From JBEIUL01 sp044356865 (lineage in GTDB: Bacteria; Planctomycetota; Phycisphaerae; Phycisphaerales; SM1A02): DNA of 14,877 nucleotides. Location of the stretch: the NCBI GenBank assembly GCA_044356865.1, contig JBIKVN010000053.1:1-14877 (forward strand). The letters are read 5' to 3'. Position numbers and translations under genes: made by a program. Position 1 is the first letter of the stretch; every line of letters begins with the position of its first letter. Shown here piece after piece: positions 1 to 6,046 of this stretch. The notes below the pieces were generated by a model. It had not been told where the DNA came from. It made no database searches and worked only from the letters and a program-made list of their open reading frames with translations.

Positions 1-493
1 GCGCGGGAGCGACGAGCGTCGCCTCGAGGATCCAGCCGGCCGCGTCGCGGCGGAACACGCGGACGCTGCCCGCGTCGCTCACGCCCGAGTGGTCGTCGTA
101 GGGCACGCCGACCGCGAGGCGGGTTCCGCCGGCCGCGACCGAGAAACCGAAGTCGTCGCCCGAGGCGAGATCCGCCCCGACCGGGAAGGCGAGTGCCGCG
201 AGACTTTCCGCCCCGAGGCAATCGGGCATCGCATCCGCGTCGGCGTCGACATCGGTCACGCCGCAGCCGCAGGTTCCGGCGGTCGTCTTGGCGGCATCCG
301 TAGGGCACCCGTCGCAGGCGTCGCCCGCGGAGTCGCCGTCCGAATTCTCTTGGCCCGGGTTCGCGACGGCGGGGCAGTTGTCGCTCGCATCGGACACGCC
401 GTCAGCGTCGGAGTCGCCGGCGAGGGCGGGCGCGGCGAGGGCGGCGGTGACGAGGGTCGTGAACGCGAACCGGAGTTTTCGATCGTGCCCCAT
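1..493 (-). CDS. Secreted FG-GAP repeat protein with TSP3-like calcium-binding linker (partial, C-terminus outside window)
   Basis: This open frame starts at the ATG complementary to 491-493 and continues off the left edge; 164 codons are visible. Residues 1-26 form a classic signal peptide: a basic start (MGHDRKLR), a hydrophobic core, and an APALAG end. Residues 27-60 are a thrombospondin type 3-like stretch (DSDADG, DNCP, DGDSAGDACD). A CGCG motif and a DxDADAD run follow. From about residue 105 an FG-GAP_2-type propeller blade begins (SGDDFGFSVA, then LAVGVPYDDHSG and GSVRVFRRD). The start is supported by a GAGGAA ribosome site 7 bases upstream. The module order matches the repeated part of the 2071-5868 protein, so the two are probably paralogues. 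The protein is probably exported and binds calcium; its partner or ligand is unknown. The assignment of domain type is firm, but the biological role is not. Confidence 0.85.
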   Translation of the reverse strand, partial: MGHDRKLRFAFTTLVTAALAAPALAGDSDADGVSDASDNCPAVANPGQENSDGDSAGDACDGCPTDAAKTTAGTCGCGVTDVDADADAMPDCLGAESLAALAFPVGADLASGDDFGFSVAAGGTRLAVGVPYDDHSGVSDAGSVRVFRRDAAGWILEATLVAPA

Positions 494-722
494 GGAAATG
501 TTCCTCGCGGACCGGCCGAGCCCGGAAGACGCCGTGCCGGAACCTGAAGTGTGCTCCAGGAAACCGCGAAATTGAACGGGAAATCCGGGAAATGCCCGAG
601 TTACGTCGTGTCGGGCGGACGGGCGATCCCGGGGCGTCGGTCTCTGCGTCGATTTCCGGGCGTAGGGCTCGGGGCGTGATCGGCCGTCGATCCCGCGCGG
701 TGTCGCGGAACCGACGAGGGAA
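494..722. other. Intergenic region between the beta-helix gene and the partial FG-GAP gene
   Basis: The 229 bases hold no convincing gene. The part near the partial FG-GAP gene (about 541-600) is less GC-rich than its surroundings and is the natural place for that gene's promoter. It contains the heptamer GCGAAAT (566-572) and two copies of GGGAAAT (578-584 and 587-593), but I see no clear -35/-10 pair. A weak 5-bp hairpin (CCGCG at 693-697 with CGCGG at 704-708) lies just past the beta-helix gene, without a T-tract, so it is not a persuasive terminator. Confidence 0.4.
501..506 (-). promoter_or_regulatory. Ribosome binding site of the partial FG-GAP gene
   Basis: On the minus strand this reads GAGGAA and ends 7 bases before the ATG. 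It fixes the start codon of the gene at 1-493. It is one of only two convincing Shine-Dalgarno sequences in the window; both precede secreted FG-GAP genes. Confidence 0.6.
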
Positions 723-2063
723 TCAGGGGCATGGGCCCCAGCCACCGATGACGACGGCAAGATCGGTCGCGCCCACCTGGCCATCACCGTCAAGATCGAA
801 AGCCTGCGTCGCCTTGGTCGCCGGGCCCCATGCGAACAGGACGGCACAGAGGTCCTCCGCCTCGGTTTGACCGTTTCCGTCAAGGTCGCCGAGGCAGCAA
901 TGCGGGGTTCCTTCGAGGCAGCAGTCCTCAAGGCCGTCGGCGTCGAGGTCACGCCCGGCCGCCCCGCAGCCGCAGAGGCCGGGATCCGACTTGAGCGGGT
1001 CGGAGGGACACCCATCGTCGCAATCGCGTGTCCCGTCCCCGTCGGAGTCGGTGCCGGAAAACAGGCAATCGCACTCGTCGGGAACTCGATTGGCGTCGAG
1101 ATCGGAAGACGTGCCCTGCGCGAGATCGACGAGATCCTGCACGCCGTTGGCGTTGCAATCGCCATCCGTCACGTTCCCGCCGAGATCGACATAGGTGCCC
1201 GAGACTTGCGGGACGGTGTTTCCGCTCAGGTAGACGCTCTTCAGCCGGGTCGTGGGTGTGCACTGGAGCCCACCGATCCCGTGGCTGGACGTGTTCTCGA
1301 CGATGCGGACCCGCTCGAGGGTGGGCGAGCCGCCCTCGACCCAGATGCCTCCGCCATGTCCATACCAGTAGCACTGGTTCGTGTTCAGCCGGACGTCGCA
1401 GTCGTAGATCTCCGGCGCGCCGGAACCGACCCAGATCGCGCCGCCCCGGCCGTAGGCGCCGCCGGCATGGTTCGCGATGAACTGGCAATGCTCGATGCGG
1501 GGACTGCCGCCTTCGGTGAAGATGCCGCCGCCCCGCGAGAAGTAGGTGAAGCACGAGTTGTCGCGGAAGCGACAGCCGCGGATCGTGGGGCTCGCGCCGG
1601 CGATGAAGATCCCGCCTCCGAGCTGGTAGCCATCGCAGTTGCAGGCCCAAAGGGGCGAAAAGACGCCGGTTCCCTTTGCGACCGTGAATCCCTCGAGGAT
1701 CGAGTCGCGGGTCTCGCCCGTCCGGAAGAAGACGACCGGTGAACTCGGATGGCCTCCCGGGATCCCCGTGCCCGCCGCGAGCGGTTTCTCGATTCGCGTC
1801 ACGGCCGGCCCGGAATCGCTTCGTATGTGCAGGCGCTTCCCGAGAAAGTCGATCACTTCGACATAGGTGCCGGGCGCGACGCGAATCTCGTCGCCCGGGG
1901 ACGCGGCCACGATCGCTCCTTGGATCGTGACGTGGTCCGCGGGGACGCGGAGGATCGCGGCCGAGGCCGCGGCAACTGTGGCCGCGAAGTGCGATGCGAT
2001 GGCCGAGGCGATCAGCGCCGGGAGAAGGCGGAAGGAAGGATTGCTCGAGTCCATGGTTGCCAT
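723..2063 (-). CDS. Secreted right-handed beta-helix protein with C-terminal dockerin-like domain
   Basis: This 446-residue protein has a signal peptide over about residues 5-35 (hydrophobic and Ala-rich, ending AAASA). Residues 38-298 read as a parallel beta-helix. They open with a VTIQGAIVAASPGDEI...VAPGTY segment typical of bacterial pectate-lyase-like folds, followed by rungs of the form GGGI(F/W)xxGxSPxIxxCxF. Residues 300-390 are acidic linkers: DCNANGVQD, DLDANRVPDECD, DSDGDGTRDCDDGCP, then CGCG. Residues 392-446 contain two EF-hand-like loops (DLDGNGQTEAED and DLDGDGQVGATD), each followed by a WG pair. The start is the ATG 7 bases after the stop of the upstream gene, and an ATG at 2054 is an alternative; neither has a clear Shine-Dalgarno. 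An in-frame extension further upstream overlaps the neighbouring gene and is Ala/Pro/Ser-rich shadow sequence. It is probably co-transcribed with 2071-5868. No catalytic residues of a polysaccharide lyase can be identified, so enzymatic activity is not claimed. Confidence 0.85.
   Translation of the reverse strand: MATMDSSNPSFRLLPALIASAIASHFAATVAAASAAILRVPADHVTIQGAIVAASPGDEIRVAPGTYVEVIDFLGKRLHIRSDSGPAVTRIEKPLAAGTGIPGGHPSSPVVFFRTGETRDSILEGFTVAKGTGVFSPLWACNCDGYQLGGGIFIAGASPTIRGCRFRDNSCFTYFSRGGGIFTEGGSPRIEHCQFIANHAGGAYGRGGAIWVGSGAPEIYDCDVRLNTNQCYWYGHGGGIWVEGGSPTLERVRIVENTSSHGIGGLQCTPTTRLKSVYLSGNTVPQVSGTYVDLGGNVTDGDCNANGVQDLVDLAQGTSSDLDANRVPDECDCLFSGTDSDGDGTRDCDDGCPSDPLKSDPGLCGCGAAGRDLDADGLEDCCLEGTPHCCLGDLDGNGQTEAEDLCAVLFAWGPATKATQAFDLDGDGQVGATDLAVVIGGWGPCP
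726..890 (-). other. Dockerin-like C-terminal domain coding segment
   Basis: The last 55 residues of the beta-helix protein form a duplicated DxDGxGxxxxxDL loop plus a hydrophobic helix ending in FAWGP or IGGWGPCP. Two such loops are the hallmark of type I dockerin-like calcium-binding domains. In Phycisphaerae, tails of this form are common on exported proteins. Whether they bind a cohesin-like partner is unknown, and no cohesin is recognisable in this window. Confidence 0.7.
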
Positions 2064-2070
2064 GGTCGAC

Positions 2071-5000
2071 TTACGGCCCCACGAACCCTCGCACCGTGCC
2101 GCCGGCCGGCGGCGTGTGCTTCGGTCCGCCGACGAGGATGCCGCTGGTGCCCCAGGCGGCGGCGCGGCCGAACTCGCTCGGGCTGGTGCCGGTCGCGGGC
2201 AGCGTGAGGCGGTCGTGGGTTCGCCAGGCGGTGCCGTCGAAGGTGAAGACGGCGGCGGAGCCGCGCTTGGCGACTCCGCCCACGGTGTCGAAGGGGCTGC
2301 CGGCGACAAGGGCGAGGCCGTCGGGGCGGATGCGGACCCCGGTGCCGAAGCGTTCATTGGCGACACGGTCGGCGGGGGCGATGTTCGCGCCGGACCACGA
2401 CGATCCGGTGAAGGTCCATACGGTGACGAGGCCGCAGTCGGTGCCGACGCCGGTGACGTCGGCGAGGGGGGCACCGGCGGCGATGCGGGTGCCCGCGGCG
2501 TCGACTGAGACGCTGTCGCCAAGGCCGGCGTTCTTGAGGGCGGGAGCGCCGATGAGGCGAGTGACGGTCGAAGGCGTACCGCCCGCCGTCATGGCGTAGA
2601 CATACACCGCTCCGCAGTTGGCCTTGCCGCTCTCGTCGTCGCCGGGGGTGCCGACCGCGACTGTGGGCGTCGACGCGTTGCCGCCGATCGCCACCGAGGT
2701 TCCGAAGCGGTCGCTTGCGGCATTCGCGGTGGCGATGAAGGTCGGAGCCCAGCCGGCGGCATGCTTGAAGAGGGTCAACTCTCCCGAGTCGGCCTGCCCG
2801 AGGGCATTGGCGAGCGGGGCGCCGACCGCGACGAAGTCGCCGCGGACCGCGACGGCCGTCCCGAAGCGATCGTTCGCGGCGGGGGTGCCTCGGACGAGCT
2901 TGGCCTCGAAGTTCCAAGTGCCCGCACCGTCGCGTCGGTAGAGATGGACCGCCCCGGCGTCGAGCGTCGCGCCGAAGTCTCCGAAGGGAACGCCGACCGC
3001 GAGGAGATCGCCCGAGATCGCGACCGAGCTTCCGAAACCGTCGTTGGCCTTTGCGTCGCCGGCCGCGAGCACCGCGACCTCGGTCCAGGCGCCGCCCGAC
3101 CGCTCGAGCACGCGGGCCGAACCCGCGTTGACCTTGCCGGGCAGGTCATCGCCGGGCACGCCGACGACCGCGCGGTCACCGTCGACGGCGATGCTCGCGC
3201 CGAAGTCATCGCCAGCGACGAGGCCCGAGCCCGAAAGCGTCGCGAGCTCGGCCAGGTTGCCCTGTCCGAGGCAATCGACGAGGCCGTCGGCGTCGGCATC
3301 GGTGTCGGCGATGCCGCATCCGCAGGTCCCCGGGGCGATCTTGCCGGCGTCACTCGGGCAGAGGTCGTTGCAGTCGGGCGTGCCGTCCCCGTCCGAGTCG
3401 GTGTCCGCGACGCCGCAGCCGCAGACTCCGGGCGAGGTCTTGTTCGGGTCGAGCGGGCAGCCGTCGCTTCCGTCGGCCGAGCCGTCGTTGTCGTCGTCGG
3501 CGTCGAGGCAGTTCGCAGTGCCGTCGCCGTCCGAATCGGTGTCGGGCACGCCGCACCCGCAGGTTCCGGGGTCGACCTTGGCCGCATCAAGCGGACAGAA
3601 GTCGAAGCAGTCGTTGCGTCCGTCGCCGTCGGTGTCGGCGTCGGAGGTTCCGCAGCCGCAGATGCCCGGAGCGATCTTGTTGGGATCCAGCGGGCAATCG
3701 TCGCAGAGGTCGCCGGTGCCGTCGCCGTCCGTATCGGCGGCGATGCACGAGGCGGGCAGGGCGAAGGCGGCGACGGCGCCGCCGGTGGGCGGGGTGTGCT
3801 TGGGGCCGCCGATCAGGACGCCGCCAGCGCCGATGGCCACCGCGGTCCCGAAGCGGGAGGCGCTGGTGCCGCCATCGACGGTGAGTCGGTCGTGCAGCCG
3901 CCAGGTGCCGCCAAGAAGCCGCGAGAAGACGACGGCCGAGCCGCGCTGGGCGATGCCGCCCTGGGTGCGATACGGGCTGCCGACGACGACGGTCCCGCCG
4001 GCGGGGTCGATGGCGACCGAGTGGCCGAAGCGTTCGCCGGCGAGCTGCGAGGGCGGAACGAGCGCCTGGCCGGTCCAACTCGCGCCGACACGCCGCCAGG
4101 CGGTGGCGGCCCCGGCGTCGGTGCCCACGCCGACCGGGTCGGCGAGGGGGGCGCCTGCGACGACGCGTTCCCCGGCCGAGTCGATCGCGACGGACTGGCC
4201 AAGGCCGGCGTTCGTGAGCGGGGCGGTCGAGACGAGGCGGGTGGTCGAGGCAACGGTGCCGTTCGCGGCGAGCGCGTGGAGGTAGACGGCGCCGCAGTTG
4301 GACTTGCCCGTCTCGTCGTCGCCGATGGCGCCGGCCGCAACGGTGGGCGCAGACGCGGTGCCGCCGAGGGCAACGGAAGTGCCGTGCTTGTCACCGGCGG
4401 CGACGGGAGAACCACTCGTGGTCGCGGCGAGCGCCCAGCTCGAGCCGCCCCAGACGAAGACCGCGGTCTCGCCCGAATCGGCCAGCCCGCCGGCGTTCGC
4501 AAGGGGAGCCCCGACCGCGACGAAGTTCCCGCGGACGGCCACGGCCGAGCCGAAGCGGTCGTTCGCGGCGGGAGTGGCCCGGGTGAGCTTCTGCTCGAGC
4601 ACCCAGTTGCCGATCGCGAGGCGCCGGAAGACGTACGCCGAACCGGCATCGACCGTGCCGTTCACGTCGGCCGCCGGCACGCCGACGACGGCAACATCGC
4701 CGTGGATCGCGACGGAGGTACCGAAGTAGTCCTTGTTCTTCGCATCGGCGAGGGCCGAGGTGAGTTCGGTGACCTGCGACCAGGTCGAATCGGAGCGGGC
4801 GTAGACGCGTGCGGTGCCCGCGTCGGCCTTGCCGCCGACGTCATCGAGCGGCACGCCGACGATCGCGAAGGTGCCGTCGGTGGCGATGGAAGCGCCGAGG
4901 TCGTCGCCGGCGAGGGCACTGGTCGAGGGCAGGAGTCCGAGCGAAGCGACATTCTCGACGGCGAGGCAATCGACGATGCCGTCGCCGTCGGAGTCGGAAT

Positions 5001-5868
5001 CGGGCGTGCCGCAGCCGCAAGGGCCGGGGGCGGCCCGCGTCGCGTCGTTCGGACATCCATCGTCGCAATCAAAGGTGCCGTCACCATCCGAGTCCTCTTC
5101 GCATGGGGAGCCGCAGAGCGGATACGAGTCGGGGCCTCCGATCTCGAGAGTGGGAGCCGTGGCGGGATAGCCTGGAGTGACGGGTACCCCGAGCTGGCAT
5201 GTGAAATGGTTCGACGACTCGTCGATGAGCGTCGTGACTCCCGGGCCCTCGTTGAACTTCAGGAGGAGTTGGGTCTGGACATCGGATTCGATGTCGCACT
5301 CGTTCGGAGGCGTGAAGTTTGCGGAGTATCTCGCGGTATTACTGATTCGGAGCCAGTCGAGCCGACCGCGGAAGCTCGGGAAAAACGGCCCGGGATACCA
5401 GCCCGCGCCGTAGACAAAACTTCCGACGGACATCCACGAGCTGCTGGGATTGCCGTAGCAGTATGTCATCTGTCCGGACCAGACCTGGACGCCATCCACG
5501 AAAACCCTTCGAGTCGCGCCCGACTTGACGTCGGCGATGTGCATCCAACGGCCGGGCGCGAAAGACGGCGAATTCAACTCTGGATGAGGCCAGCATACGG
5601 AGGCGAAGTACTGGCCGTCGCCCATCAGCACGCACTTATCCTCGTAGGTATCGCGTTGCTCTGAGATCACGTGTCGACGAGGCGCTCCGGCATCGATCCA
5701 GATGCGCATTTCATAGGTCCAAGAAGTTCCGAAGTTCGTGTTGCCGATGATTCGAATGGTGTCGGCGTCGGAATCAAATCGGGCAAACCCTCCGCCGGTG
5801 GCGAAGGCGGCCTTGGCGAGCGACAGGACCAAGGCGAACGTGACGGGAATCTTGCCGGGGAAGGTCAT
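2071..5868 (-). CDS. Large secreted LamG-like / double FG-GAP propeller protein
   Basis: This is a 1265-residue exported protein. The chosen ATG (5866-5868) is preceded by AGGAG at 8-base spacing and begins a signal peptide (MTFPGKIPVTFALVLSLAKAAFA). An in-frame upstream extension lacks both. About residues 25-245 resemble a concanavalin A/LamG-type fold, with YEMRIWID near the start, a RVFVDGVQVW segment in the middle and LLLKFNEGPG near the end. Residues 257-305 are a DxDGDG/CGCG calcium-binding linker. Residues 321-701 carry seven FG-GAP_2 blades (consensus FGxSVAIxGD...VVGxPxAD...GxDAGxAxVF). Residues 703-880 contain four to five further CGCG linkers, and 886-1265 carry a second set of seven blades. 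The two propellers align with almost constant spacing. The gene is followed after 7 bases by the beta-helix gene. Role unknown; extracellular calcium-dependent adhesion or a structural role is a guess from the domains. No sorting tail is visible at the C-terminus. Confidence 0.88.
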   Translation of the reverse strand: MTFPGKIPVTFALVLSLAKAAFATGGGFARFDSDADTIRIIGNTNFGTSWTYEMRIWIDAGAPRRHVISEQRDTYEDKCVLMGDGQYFASVCWPHPELNSPSFAPGRWMHIADVKSGATRRVFVDGVQVWSGQMTYCYGNPSSSWMSVGSFVYGAGWYPGPFFPSFRGRLDWLRISNTARYSANFTPPNECDIESDVQTQLLLKFNEGPGVTTLIDESSNHFTCQLGVPVTPGYPATAPTLEIGGPDSYPLCGSPCEEDSDGDGTFDCDDGCPNDATRAAPGPCGCGTPDSDSDGDGIVDCLAVENVASLGLLPSTSALAGDDLGASIATDGTFAIVGVPLDDVGGKADAGTARVYARSDSTWSQVTELTSALADAKNKDYFGTSVAIHGDVAVVGVPAADVNGTVDAGSAYVFRRLAIGNWVLEQKLTRATPAANDRFGSAVAVRGNFVAVGAPLANAGGLADSGETAVFVWGGSSWALAATTSGSPVAAGDKHGTSVALGGTASAPTVAAGAIGDDETGKSNCGAVYLHALAANGTVASTTRLVSTAPLTNAGLGQSVAIDSAGERVVAGAPLADPVGVGTDAGAATAWRRVGASWTGQALVPPSQLAGERFGHSVAIDPAGGTVVVGSPYRTQGGIAQRGSAVVFSRLLGGTWRLHDRLTVDGGTSASRFGTAVAIGAGGVLIGGPKHTPPTGGAVAAFALPASCIAADTDGDGTGDLCDDCPLDPNKIAPGICGCGTSDADTDGDGRNDCFDFCPLDAAKVDPGTCGCGVPDTDSDGDGTANCLDADDDNDGSADGSDGCPLDPNKTSPGVCGCGVADTDSDGDGTPDCNDLCPSDAGKIAPGTCGCGIADTDADADGLVDCLGQGNLAELATLSGSGLVAGDDFGASIAVDGDRAVVGVPGDDLPGKVNAGSARVLERSGGAWTEVAVLAAGDAKANDGFGSSVAISGDLLAVGVPFGDFGATLDAGAVHLYRRDGAGTWNFEAKLVRGTPAANDRFGTAVAVRGDFVAVGAPLANALGQADSGELTLFKHAAGWAPTFIATANAASDRFGTSVAIGGNASTPTVAVGTPGDDESGKANCGAVYVYAMTAGGTPSTVTRLIGAPALKNAGLGDSVSVDAAGTRIAAGAPLADVTGVGTDCGLVTVWTFTGSSWSGANIAPADRVANERFGTGVRIRPDGLALVAGSPFDTVGGVAKRGSAAVFTFDGTAWRTHDRLTLPATGTSPSEFGRAAAWGTSGILVGGPKHTPPAGGTVRGFVGP
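2074..3213 (-). repeat. Second copy of the seven-blade FG-GAP propeller unit
   Basis: This segment encodes residues 886-1265. It begins GDDFGASIAVDGD, contains seven FG-GAP_2 blades, and ends just after GGPKHTPPAGG. The spacing from the opening GDD to the closing GGPKHTPP is 361 residues, against 366 in the first copy. Similarity is visible at DNA level too: for example 2822-2880 and 4508-4569 share most bases around CCGAAGCGrTCGTTCGCGGC. This indicates an internal duplication within the gene. Confidence 0.85.
3214..3765 (-). repeat. Tandem CGCG/DxDxDGDG calcium-binding linker repeats
   Basis: This segment encodes about residues 702-885 and links the two propellers. A unit of roughly 37 residues recurs four to five times: D-x-D-x-D-G-D-G, then DC or LC, a DxCPxD step, K(I/T/V)xPGxCGCG, and on to the next DTD. 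These resemble thrombospondin type 3 and related bacterial calcium-binding linkers. The codons alternate GAC/GAT-rich and TGC/GGC-rich blocks, so the DNA itself is strongly repetitive. Confidence 0.85.
3766..4908 (-). repeat. First copy of the seven-blade FG-GAP propeller unit
   Basis: This segment encodes residues 321-701, opening GDDLGASIATDGT and closing around GGPKHTPPTGG. Seven blades can be counted by their opening motifs: LGASIA, FGTSVA, FGSAVA, HGTSVA, LGQSVA, FGHSVA and FGTAVA. Seven blades is a number that can close a beta-propeller ring. It pairs with the copy at 2074-3213. Confidence 0.85.
4955..5108 (-). repeat. CGCG calcium-binding linker between LamG-like domain and first propeller
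   Basis: It encodes about residues 255-305 with DSDGDGTFDCDDGCP, then CGCG and DSDSDGDGIVDC. It is the same unit as the inter-propeller linker and is also found in both flanking secreted proteins (around 965-1065 and 250-420). Confidence 0.8.
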
Positions 5869-5875
5869 GGGATTT

Positions 5876-5880
5876 CTCCT
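5876..5880 (-). promoter_or_regulatory. Ribosome binding site of the double-propeller gene
   Basis: On the minus strand this is AGGAG followed by AAATCCC and a few bases to the ATG at 5868. It decides the start in favour of the codon that opens the signal peptide. Confidence 0.75.
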
Positions 5881-5920
5881 GGCGGTGCGGCGCACTTCGG
5901 CGTGGGGACAGTGGGTGCGC

Positions 5921-5926
5921 AAGATA
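5921..5926 (-). promoter_or_regulatory. Possible -10 element upstream of the double-propeller gene
   Basis: The minus strand reads TATCTT about 50 bases before the start codon, in the least GC-rich part of the gap between rluD and this gene. No matching -35 hexamer is visible at 16-19 bases spacing, so this is only a candidate. Confidence 0.25.
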
Positions 5927-6002
5927 GCCAAAATGTGGGTAAGCTCGCTTGCGGTTCGGGGCTCGATGAATGGCGATTTCGGAACTGCGGCCCGACACTC
6001 GG

Positions 6003-6019
6003 CCACCCGAATCGGGTGG
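6003..6019 (-). terminator. Perfect inverted repeat after the rluD-like gene, possible terminator
   Basis: CCACCCGAATCGGGTGG is a perfect 8-base inverted repeat around one central A. As RNA it could form a 7-bp hairpin with a 3-base loop. It begins 27 bases beyond the stop of the rluD-like gene on the minus strand. No T-tract follows, which weakens the terminator call, though U-poor terminators are common in GC-rich genomes. Being symmetric, it could instead be an operator for the gene starting at 5868. Confidence 0.45.
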
Positions 6020-6046
6020 ACTGGCCGGAAACACGCGGTCCGTGCG

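Noticed and set aside
524..539. Possible sigma-54 promoter (CGGCACG...) before the partial FG-GAP gene
   Set aside because: The -24-like half is fair, but the position for TTGC reads CTTCC and lacks the essential GC.
3214..3765. Regular spaced repeats that might suggest a CRISPR or minisatellite
   Set aside because: The repeats keep reading frame and encode calcium-binding linker units; the units vary in sequence and there are no unique spacers.
2761..5664. A very long plus-strand open frame (967 codons) antisense to the double-propeller gene
   Set aside because: It is an artefact of high GC and repeated Asp/Gly codons. Its product is low-complexity Arg/Gly/Ala/Val sequence with no recognisable domain, while the minus strand has a signal peptide, a ribosome site and domains.
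5916..5931. Possible sigma-54 promoter (TTGGC...CTTGC) before the double-propeller gene
   Set aside because: The GG and GC elements are 9 or 11 bases apart rather than the required 12, so the -24/-12 spacing fails.
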